IMG/VR virus record: IMGVR_UViG_3300044984_003330 | Span: 1-20,646 of that record | Strand: one strand, 5' to 3' | DNA length: 20,646 nt | Origin: a virus | Shown here: piece by piece, positions 15,797-20,646 of the stretch | How the letters are laid out: each line of letters opens with the position of its first letter | Position numbering within the stretch: position 1 is the stretch's first letter | The notes under the pieces: model-generated | Told to the model about the DNA's origin: nothing | Database searches by the model: none | Seen by the model: only the letters and a program-made list of their open reading frames with translations | Position numbers and translations under genes: made by a program

Positions 15797-16173
15797 TTCC
15801 TACCGTTATCAAACTTACCCGAGAGCAGGCCCTAGAGCGAATTGCAAACCACGATCTATTCATCAATAGAGATACGGCCGAGAATCCTTCGGAGCCTATC
15901 GATACCGAGTTCGTCAAAAAATTGCAGCGAGCACACTGGGAGGAGATTCACACAAACCAAATGAGCCCAGAGCAATTTTCGTTGTGGCTAGAAACCATTC
16001 CAGGCGTTTGCAATTGTCGGCAAAAGGCCGCCAAGATAATCGCCGCAAATCCCCCCCGATTTGATGATTGGTTTCGGTGGGGTTGGGAGTTCCATAACGC
16101 AGTCAACGCGGAGCTTGGCAAGCCATCGATTGCCTACGATGAGGCTTCGGCGTTTTGGCGTTGGGTTAGCTAG
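15793..16173 (+). CDS. Small Erv1/ALR-like CxC protein
   Basis: A 126-residue protein whose C-terminal half resembles the Erv1/ALR sulfhydryl oxidase core. The match is PGVCNCRQKAAKII (Cys73-x-Cys75), then NPPRFDDWFRWGWEFHNAVNAELGKP with His101, Asn102 and Asn105, like the FAD-binding HN-x-VN-x-x-LGKP of ALR proteins. Real ALR proteins carry CxxC; here the pair is CxC, so oxidase activity is not certain. The N-terminal half is helical and charged and may bind partner proteins. It starts at 15793 by ATGA overlap with the cysteine-rich tail gene, suggesting it forms or arranges disulfides in that protein. An in-frame ATG at 15733 lies inside the upstream gene and is unlikely. Similar small proteins occur in planctomycete phages, usually unannotated. 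Confidence 0.65.
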   Translation: MIPTVIKLTREQALERIANHDLFINRDTAENPSEPIDTEFVKKLQRAHWEEIHTNQMSPEQFSLWLETIPGVCNCRQKAAKIIAANPPRFDDWFRWGWEFHNAVNAELGKPSIAYDEASAFWRWVS

Positions 16174-16315
16174 TCCTCGCCGCTTCGCTAAACTTCTCAA
16201 CGATCTTCAAATAGATAGGAGTCAAGACATTAGCGGCCGCCATAGCATCTGGGGAGGTTTTTACAGCCGCATCAAAAGCCGCTTTGAGATATCTGAATTC
16301 TTCTTCAGTCATCAT
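16166..16315 (-). CDS. Small helical protein (49 aa), end of fibre operon
   Basis: On the minus strand just after the fibre gene is a 49-residue reading frame beginning MMTEEEFRYLKAAFDAAVK, then a helix MAAANVLTPIYLKIVEKFSEAAR. AGGA at 16325-16322 sits six bases before the ATG at 16315, which decides the start; an ATG at 16321 is too close to it. The frame ends at TAA (16168-16166), overlapping the convergent Erv1-like gene by 8 bases. The protein looks amphipathic and could be a fibre chaperone by position, but no family is recognised. Confidence 0.5.
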   Translation of the reverse strand: MMTEEEFRYLKAAFDAAVKTSPDAMAAANVLTPIYLKIVEKFSEAARTS

Positions 16316-16323
16316 TTTCATTC

Positions 16324-17496
16324 CTAAGAAACGTTAAAAGCAAATCGTCTCGTTGTTCCGTCCGATCCTCGATAGACGATGTTGCCGGTTGTGTTAGAAG
16401 TCATTTCGATTGCTAGTTCTCTATCCGTGGCAAGTGTAACGGATGAGCCGCTAACAATTTGATGCAATGGGCCAGTTGTGTTTATTCGCCCGTACAACGT
16501 TGTTGGCCCACCAGCCGCAGGATACAAGACCCTCGCAGTACCCGCGAGATCGGAATGATTCACGCCAGTTTGCAGAAACGTTCGGCCGTCGCTTGTTAGT
16601 AGCCAGTTCAAGGCAGCGGAGGAAGTATCTCGCATTTGAATTTGCGAATCCGACTCCAAAAACAATGTTCCCGCAGCGCTAAGTAATCGCGTTGTTGCGT
16701 CCCCCCCTATCTCTACGGTTCCGCGAAGAATAGTTCTTTCTATTGACGAGTTTCCGATTGATACTGTATTGCTTCCGGCGCCCACCGCCTCATAGCCAAA
16801 AACATTTTCGTTTATCGCGCTGTTGGACAGGCTTTTCGTCCTTGCGCCGAGGTATACGCTAGATTTTCCCCCGGTTTTCTCGTTGGAATCATTGAGCAAA
16901 CGCCCTGCCATGTCTCCTACTGCGGTTATGCGATGGCCCGTTCCAGTCGCGAAATTTCCGCTTCCCACTACGTGTTGCAAAGTGCCATGCCCTAAAGAAA
17001 CGTTTTCCGAGCCGCCACCGATCGAGCGAAGTGCGTTGGCGCCCATTGCAGCGTTGTCCATAGCGCTGGTGAGGTTTTGACCGCAGTTTATGCCAATGCA
17101 AGTATTGTCTAACGCCCCTCCATCTATCGTCCCACCGGCCGCCGCCCCAGCGCTACGACCTACGAACGTGTTTCCAGTATTTCCCAAACCCCCGCCATCG
17201 TAGCTATTTCCTTGGCTACTACTTGTCATGTATAAACCGCAATTAGTGCCGATTAAGACATTTGCTCGGCCAGTGGTTAGCACTAGCCCCGCGTCTTTTC
17301 CGATTGCGATGTTATCGAATCCATCTTCGCCGGTTGCATGCTCCAAATCTCTTAGGCCGGTGCCGTAGGCGTAAGAGCCAGGGAATTCGGTTTGGTCAGC
17401 AACAAAAACTTGGGACGGGCCAGCCGGGCCTTGTGCTCCCCCTACTTGATTCAGATCGAAGCCGCCGCCGGTTTGTGGTTGAAGTGTAAAAGTCAT
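16324..17496 (-). CDS. Tail fibre / receptor-binding protein
   Basis: A 390-residue minus-strand protein typical of phage fibres. It has a short N-terminal attachment region, a collagen-like GGAQGPAGPSQ at 19-29, and then repeated YadA-head-like beta motifs (IAIGKDAGLVL, VLIGTNCGLYM, TFVGRSAGAAA, TCIGINCGQNL, NVSLGHGTLQHV) over about residues 62-255. A C-terminal beta domain ends FAFNVS. Such repeats form trimeric beta-rolls that present a receptor-binding tip. It begins immediately after the stop of the BppU-like gene with no gap, so the two are coupled. It runs against the structural operon, which is unusual for a tail gene. The N-terminal repeat length would allow variation by repeat loss or gain. 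Confidence 0.8.
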   Translation of the reverse strand: MTFTLQPQTGGGFDLNQVGGAQGPAGPSQVFVADQTEFPGSYAYGTGLRDLEHATGEDGFDNIAIGKDAGLVLTTGRANVLIGTNCGLYMTSSSQGNSYDGGGLGNTGNTFVGRSAGAAAGGTIDGGALDNTCIGINCGQNLTSAMDNAAMGANALRSIGGGSENVSLGHGTLQHVVGSGNFATGTGHRITAVGDMAGRLLNDSNEKTGGKSSVYLGARTKSLSNSAINENVFGYEAVGAGSNTVSIGNSSIERTILRGTVEIGGDATTRLLSAAGTLFLESDSQIQMRDTSSAALNWLLTSDGRTFLQTGVNHSDLAGTARVLYPAAGGPTTLYGRINTTGPLHQIVSGSSVTLATDRELAIEMTSNTTGNIVYRGSDGTTRRFAFNVS

Positions 17497-17856
17497 TTAA
17501 GCATGCCCAGCACTTACGAGAATCAAAGCAGTAATCGGCCGACGTTTGAAGCCCGCGGAATCAGTCCAGAGCAATCGGCCATGATAAACAGAATTGCGTT
17601 CGGCCTCGGAGACTCCCGATTCCAGATCGGCAATGTCGGCCGCAGAGTAGAAAATCGTGACGGTTGAGCCGCTTACGGTGATTGTGCCAGTATCAACGGG
17701 CGTTTCTGAGTTTGCAATCCTTCGGATCTCAAATACAAACGTTGAGCCAGTCAAGTTGACGGGAATTCCATTCGCTTGAATTTCAAACGATTCCCGAAAA
17801 TCGGCCCCTACTTCAAAGACAAAAGTAGCCCTGGCAGAGTTGCGGCCGAATTCCAT
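17497..17856 (-). CDS. BppU-like tail/baseplate adaptor protein
   Basis: A 119-residue beta-sandwich-like protein. It begins with ADFRESFEIQANGIPVNLTGSTFVFEIRR, similar to the conserved start G-x-D-x-x-x-x-x-dG-x-x-vDLTGa-x-f of BppU N-terminal-like phage proteins. It continues with FYSAADIADLESG and a final GFKRRPITALILVS. Such proteins typically link fibres to the baseplate or tail tip. It is the first gene of the leftward fibre operon. The ATG at 17856 has AAGG (minus strand, 17867-17864) as ribosome binding site. Only 23 bases separate its start from the tRNA-like att core, so no full promoter fits on the gene side of attP. Confidence 0.75.
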   Translation of the reverse strand: MEFGRNSARATFVFEVGADFRESFEIQANGIPVNLTGSTFVFEIRRIANSETPVDTGTITVSGSTVTIFYSAADIADLESGVSEAERNSVYHGRLLWTDSAGFKRRPITALILVSAGHA

Positions 17857-17879
17857 GGTAGCGCCTTAGTTGCAATGGA

Positions 17880-17926
17880 AGCGGATTGCAAATCCGCCAT
17901 CGTGGGTTCAACTCCCACCGGAGCCT
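17880..17926 (+). other. attP: Phage attachment site core (attP): 3' half of tRNA-Cys(GCA)
   Basis: The segment holds a complete tRNA-type anticodon arm: stem GCGGA (17881-17885) and TCCGC (17893-17897), with loop TTGCAAA containing anticodon GCA for cysteine. A 4-base variable loop follows, then a T arm GTGGG-TTCAACT-CCCAC (17902-17918) and CGGAGCC (17919-17925) as the 3' acceptor strand. The matching 5' acceptor GGCTCCG and a proper D arm are absent, so it is not an intact tRNA gene. Integrases of this type commonly use a tRNA 3' half so that insertion restores the host tRNA. The integrase gene starts about 470 bases downstream, as expected. Confidence 0.8.
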
Positions 17927-17929
17927 CTC

Positions 17930-17949
17930 ACCCCCCTACGCAGGGGGGT
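17930..17949. repeat. Inverted repeat ACCCCCC/GGGGGGT next to att core
   Basis: ACCCCCC (17930-17936) pairs with GGGGGGT (17943-17949) across the loop TACGCA. It directly follows the tRNA-like 3' end. No T-tract follows, so it is not a convincing terminator on this strand. It may be a carried-over tRNA 3' flank or a recombination accessory structure. Confidence 0.5.
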
Positions 17950-17956
17950 AACGTGC

Positions 17957-17975
17957 AGCGGACTCGTAGTCCGCT
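17957..17975. repeat. Perfect inverted repeat sharing AGCGGA with the att core
   Basis: AGCGGACT (17957-17964) and AGTCCGCT (17968-17975) form an 8-bp stem over a 3-base centre. The outer bases AGCGGA/TCCGC are also those of the att anticodon stem at 17880-17897. This could be an accessory integrase or regulator site, or chance. No T arm follows, so it is not a second tRNA. Confidence 0.45.
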
Positions 17976-18051
17976 TCATCAAATGGTAACGCGTTCAGGA
18001 TGCAAAGGGAATCGTCTTTCCGTTTGTAGTTTGTCTCGTTATAGTTGGGGA

Positions 18052-18282
18052 ATGATATCAGTGGCATCCAACGAAACCGAAGTTCTAATCCAGGAACTCG
18101 CCGACCTTCTCAACGAAGCTTGCGAGCACGGCGATAACGTGGCGGCTATTGCTAAGCGGGCGGGAGTTTCACGGCCCGATTTGAGCCGCCTACGAAATAT
18201 GAGCCATACGCACTATCCTAACGTTGAAACACTCGTACGGATTGCTTCGGCCCTTGGGAAAAAAATCAGCATCCACACCTAA
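18052..18282 (+). CDS. Small HTH (XRE/Cro-C1-like) transcriptional regulator
   Basis: A 76-residue protein with a helix-turn-helix core. NVAAIAKRAGVSRPDLSRLR (residues 29-48) has the spacing of XRE-family HTHs, followed by NVETLVRIASALGKKISI, the usual ending of the family. It sits alone between attP and integrase and points the same way as the early genes, so it is the only visible candidate for a lysogeny repressor or early regulator. A -10-like TATAGT lies at 18040-18045, very close to the ATG; no good -35 is visible. GTG at 18061 is an alternative start with GGGGA upstream. A longer in-frame ORF from 17776 would run through attP and is rejected. No divergent cro-like partner is seen. Confidence 0.75.
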   Translation: MISVASNETEVLIQELADLLNEACEHGDNVAAIAKRAGVSRPDLSRLRNMSHTHYPNVETLVRIASALGKKISIHT

Positions 18283-18317
18283 GCCCTATTGCGTGGCCGT
18301 GTGAAGATTCATACACT

Positions 18318-18354
18318 TACCCGCGAGGGTAGTTTCTAGCCGATAAGCTTCGGC
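18318..18354 (+). terminator. Two small hairpins after the regulator gene
   Basis: TACCC (18318-18322) pairs with GGGTA (18327-18331), followed by GTTTCT. GCCGA (18339-18343) pairs with TCGGC (18350-18354), followed by CTTCCC. Both are weak; together they could reduce readthrough from the regulator gene into integrase. The rest of the 113-base gap holds the integrase ribosome binding site and nothing else recognisable. Confidence 0.3.
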
Positions 18355-18395
18355 CTTCCCTCAAATCCACTACTTGGATGGGTTGCGGGGGATCT

Positions 18396-19370
18396 ATGAA
18401 GGCGGAAACGTCAACGGATTTGAGGGCCGCCTATGGGCTTTCCGAGATGTTGCTACGTGATTTCTTTGCCGCTTTGTATATCAACAGGCCCCGCGTTCAA
18501 TCGCCGCGAACAAGGGAGTTTTATCGTGACGAAATTTCGAAACTGGATCGCCACCATGGCGAGCCGGTGGCGTTGTCAGAGCTTAGCGAAGCGTTGGTTC
18601 TTTCTAGTTGTCGCTCGCAACTATTGGCAGGCCGAAGCTATGCAACGGTGCAGAAGCATCAGACAGCAATCAGGGCGCTTTGGGCCTACGCTTTTCGCAA
18701 GTCGTCCCAAATGTCCATTGCGGTTGCATCGGTGCCGCAATTCGAGCGTTGGCCGCGCTACGATCGCGAGCCGGTCAGCTATTCGGGGGATGAGCTTTCA
18801 AGAATACTCCAGAGCGCCTCACGCCAAACTGGCAACTACGGTGCGACAAGTGCGGGCGTTTTCTGGGCCGCTATAATTCTCACAGCATACGAAACGGGTT
18901 GTAGGATCTCGGCCATTATGGCCGTGAAATGGAGTGACTACGACCCGCATCGAGGCGTCTTGTTATTCAGGGCCGAGGCCGCCAAGGATCGAGCGGATAC
19001 AAGATGCCATTTATCTTCACAGCTGCGCGGGTTGCTTGATGCAATGCCGCACGAAGCCGAAACGGTGTTCGGTTGCTTTCCATTCGACCGAGCGCCTAAA
19101 GCCCATTGGCGGGGCCTCAATCGACGATTAAAGGCCATTCTTGCCGACGCAAAAGTTGAGTCAGAGCCCCGCGTTCTATGGCACAAGTTTAGAAAGACGT
19201 TCGCTACGAATGTTGCGAGCGTTAAAGGCGAAAGCGTTGCTCAGAGCATGCTAGGCCATTCTTCATTATCAGTCACAAGGCGTTATCTGGATAAGAGCAA
19301 GCTTGACCTACCGAGGGCTTGCGACATCCTACCGCCCGTTGCTTTACCAGGATTAAGGGTTGTCGGATGA
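18396..19370 (+). CDS. int: Tyrosine-type site-specific integrase
   Basis: A 324-residue tyrosine recombinase that inserts and excises the phage at attP/attB. The catalytic set is complete in this numbering: Arg170 (ETGCRISAI), Lys197 (AEAAKDRAD), His263-x-x-Arg266 (LWHKFRKTF), His288 (MLGHSSLS) and nucleophile Tyr297 (RRYLDKS). An N-terminal SAM-like core-binding domain lies at about 15-115, with TREFYRDEISKLDRHHG and KHQTAIRALWAYA. I chose the ATG at 18396 because GGGGGA lies at 18387-18392; the ATG at 18378 would add six residues. Its stop overlaps the next gene by ATGA, so it is translated together with the replication genes. It lies close to the tRNA-Cys-derived att core. Confidence 0.93.
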   Translation: MKAETSTDLRAAYGLSEMLLRDFFAALYINRPRVQSPRTREFYRDEISKLDRHHGEPVALSELSEALVLSSCRSQLLAGRSYATVQKHQTAIRALWAYAFRKSSQMSIAVASVPQFERWPRYDREPVSYSGDELSRILQSASRQTGNYGATSAGVFWAAIILTAYETGCRISAIMAVKWSDYDPHRGVLLFRAEAAKDRADTRCHLSSQLRGLLDAMPHEAETVFGCFPFDRAPKAHWRGLNRRLKAILADAKVESEPRVLWHKFRKTFATNVASVKGESVAQSMLGHSSLSVTRRYLDKSKLDLPRACDILPPVALPGLRVVG

Positions 19371-19642
19371 ACAAACAAGTTGACGGAGTTAGTCTGTTAG
19401 GTCAGACCGTTATTGATATCGAATTTACACCGGGGGCCATCATGGTTGACAAGGTGTTGAGAGCCAACGAAGTGCCGTTCGGACCGGCCGTGGGTGCTTT
19501 GTTGCTTTGGTTGTTTTCTAGGCTATCAGAGGCCGATCAATTGGCGGGCTTGGTCGAAGCCGGCCCAGCTACGAGCATTTGCCATGCGTTGTTGGTTGAT
19601 CTTGCAGAGGCCCGAGTACAACTTGTCAGTGAGGGTAATTAA
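19367..19642 (+). CDS. Unknown early protein (91 aa)
   Basis: A 91-residue protein with an N-terminal beta-like half (VDGVSLLGQTVIDIEFTPGAIMVDKVL) and a hydrophobic, helical second half (GPAVGALLLWLFSRLSEADQLAGL, then ICHALLVDLAEARVQLVSE). The middle stretch AVGALLLWLFS is hydrophobic but short and could be an amphipathic helix rather than a membrane span. It starts at 19367 by ATGA overlap with the integrase stop and ends one base before the next gene. Position in the integrase-replication operon suggests an early role, possibly an excision or regulatory factor, but no HTH is evident and I do not recognise it. Confidence 0.55.
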   Translation: MNKQVDGVSLLGQTVIDIEFTPGAIMVDKVLRANEVPFGPAVGALLLWLFSRLSEADQLAGLVEAGPATSICHALLVDLAEARVQLVSEGN

Positions 19643-19643
19643 G

Positions 19644-19826
19644 ATGGCAACAACTTCCAACAACACGCGAAAACTCAATCTTCTAATCGCACAAGGAAAA
19701 GCCCGTGAGCTTCTCAAGAGTTTGCAGCGATTAGCGACGCATGAGGAGCCAGGCTACTACGGTTCCGAGATTTCGGCCGTTAAAGAGACGATCGAGAAAC
19801 TCAAGGTGGAGGAGCAGTACGCATGA
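19644..19826 (+). CDS. Small helical early protein (60 aa)
   Basis: A 60-residue charged protein, largely alpha-helical (RKLNLLIAQGKARELLKSLQRL and SAVKETIEKLKVEEQ), with no recognised domain. GAGGG at 19632-19636 gives a good ribosome binding site for the ATG at 19644. Its stop overlaps the replication initiator start by ATGA, so it is coupled to that gene. It could be a small replication or regulatory partner. In-frame sequence upstream to 19494 overlaps the 91-residue gene and is not used. Confidence 0.55.
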   Translation: MATTSNNTRKLNLLIAQGKARELLKSLQRLATHEEPGYYGSEISAVKETIEKLKVEEQYA

Positions 19827-20599
19827 GCAAGGTACAAGAATGGAAGCAACTCGACCTAGACTTTTCGTATAGGTCACATAGAAGGGCAGCTATCGATGAT
19901 TGCAAGAGGCTTGCGGGCCTTCATGTGATCGAGGGAACGAAGCGCATCAACTTGAACGCATGCGAGGCCAAGGTATTGTTGCAAAAGATCGCAGAATACG
20001 ATGTTTGCTTTATGTCGATGCCAATGCTCGCCGAGGAAGCCGGGATATCGGAACGCAACGTCAAGCGACTACTAAAGGCAATGCAGGCCGAGGGCCTATT
20101 GAGCATCGAAAAGCATGCGGCCGAAAAGGGCCATTTCCCATGCAATCGATACGTTGTTTTCTACTCTGAATTGTCCTTAAAAATTTGTCCACCGCAGGCC
20201 ACACCGCAGGCCACACCGCAGGCCACACCGCAGGCCACTGTGGCCCACAATCTATATATAGATAGAAAGAAAGAAACAACAACAACGGAAAGCCCTTGGG
20301 ATGTTGTTGTTGTTGCTCTTGAAAATGTTGGCGTAGGCCAAGCAGCCAAAGCAGCCGCCAAGGCCCATGAGCGGGGCCGCTTGCCTGCCGATGTTCTCGC
20401 CCAGATCGAAAGCCTCAAGGGTTCAAGCCCCGGTGTGATCTTCAATCAGGTTTGCTACCCCAAGGCCGTAACGATCGCCAAGCCCAAGCCGATCCGTGTT
20501 GAGAGTCGAGAACAGAAACGCCATAGGGTGTTCATGGCGCTACGAGATAGGCTAGGTCGAGTGCCATTCGAGAACGAAATCGAGGAGTGTTTAGCATAG
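19823..20599 (+). CDS. Replication initiator-like winged-helix protein
   Basis: A 258-residue protein with a winged-helix domain at about 45-112. NACEAKVLLQKIAEYD is followed by MPMLAEEAGISERNVKRLLKAMQAEGLLSIEK and NRYVVFY, a pattern common in phage and plasmid replication initiators. A linker of four PQAT units (124-139) follows, encoded by four tandem 12-bp repeats. Next is a Thr/Val-rich stretch, and a C-terminal part with helices (QAAKAAAKAHERGRL, ADVLAQIESLKG) and a final helical RVFMALRDRLGRVPFENEIEECL. The layout (N-terminal DNA binding, origin inside the gene, C-terminal partner binding) parallels lambda O. It closes the early operon; if the genome is circular, terminase follows about 110 bases on. 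It could alternatively be a small terminase by position, but the winged helix favours replication. Confidence 0.7.
   Translation: MSKVQEWKQLDLDFSYRSHRRAAIDDCKRLAGLHVIEGTKRINLNACEAKVLLQKIAEYDVCFMSMPMLAEEAGISERNVKRLLKAMQAEGLLSIEKHAAEKGHFPCNRYVVFYSELSLKICPPQATPQATPQATPQATVAHNLYIDRKKETTTTESPWDVVVVALENVGVGQAAKAAAKAHERGRLPADVLAQIESLKGSSPGVIFNQVCYPKAVTIAKPKPIRVESREQKRHRVFMALRDRLGRVPFENEIEECLA
20192..20315 (+). other. Putative phage replication origin with iterons
   Basis: Four tandem 12-bp iterons, CCGCAGGCCACA at 20192, 20204, 20216 and (last base T) 20228, are followed by the near-palindrome GGCCACTGTGGCC (20233-20245). Next comes a long AT-rich, purine-strand-biased tract (20249-20286, with TCTATATATAGATAG). 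AACAACAACAAC (20275-20286) can pair with GTTGTTGTTGTT (20303-20314). Iterons plus adjacent AT-rich DNA inside an initiator gene is the lambda ori plan. Function is inferred. Confidence 0.6.
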
Positions 20600-20646
20600 G
20601 TTCTTCCCAGGGTTTGGCGCTATCGATGCCCGCGGGACGAGTCGAG
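20600..20646. other. Short right-end non-coding segment
   Basis: The last 47 bases carry no gene and no clear structure. They end in GTCGAG, the same six bases that begin the window. With the 68 bases before the terminase gene they would form a gap of about 110 bases if the molecule is circular, the region where a cos or pac site would be expected. Confidence 0.3.

Noticed and set aside
17853-17929. Complete tRNA-Cys gene
   Set aside because: The 5' acceptor strand complementary to CGGAGCC and a pairing D arm are missing, and no CCA follows; it fits an attP half-tRNA instead.
17776-18282. 168-residue ORF for the HTH protein
   Set aside because: Its first 92 residues run through attP, the fibre gene start and two inverted repeats; only the last 76 residues look like protein.

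Overview
The window reads as an almost complete, very compact temperate tailed phage with a long non-contractile tail (siphovirus type), not bacterial chromosome. It holds large terminase, portal, a protease-capsid fusion, tail tube, frameshifted tail chaperone, tape measure, distal-tail proteins, tail fibre, a tyrosine integrase beside a tRNA-derived attachment site, and a replication initiator. Several proteins (the one after the tape measure, the protease-capsid fusion, the repeat-bearing head-completion protein, the small HN..VN..LGKP protein) resemble sets I associate with phages and prophages of Planctomycetota. That host guess rests on family recall, with moderate-to-low confidence. Only one att core is visible and it lies in the interior, so this looks like the free phage form rather than an integrated prophage. 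The same 6 bases (GTCGAG) open and close the window, which hints at a circular or near-complete contig.

Layout. 69-5518 (+): packaging and capsid genes (large terminase, small gpW-position protein, portal, protease-capsid fusion), closed by a strong hairpin at 5561-5595. 5632-9254 (+): capsid decoration and head completion. This part includes a decoration-like domain fused to a trypsin-like protease, two conserved structural proteins, and a 23-residue-repeat protein with a head-completion-like C-terminus. 9251-13112 (+): tail module (terminator-like protein, gp10-like protein, tail tube, G/T chaperones with a probable -1 frameshift, tape measure). 13112-16173 (+): tail tip, including a protein with 26 cysteines followed by a small Erv1/ALR-like protein. 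17856-16166 (-): a convergent operon with a BppU-like protein, a fibre and a 49-residue ORF. 17880-17975: attP, carrying the 3' half of a tRNA-Cys(GCA), and inverted repeats. 18052-20599 (+): early operon with a small HTH regulator, integrase, two small unknown proteins and a replication initiator that carries a four-iteron origin inside its own gene.

Most genes overlap by ATGA or TAATG, so translation is heavily coupled. The most interesting points are: a possible phage disulfide-forming module (Erv1-like protein beside a Cys-rich tail protein); the decoration-protease fusion with an internal signal-peptide-like segment; the placement of attP between the leftward fibre operon and any promoter for it; and the lambda-O-like internal origin. 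No lysis genes and no small terminase could be recognised.
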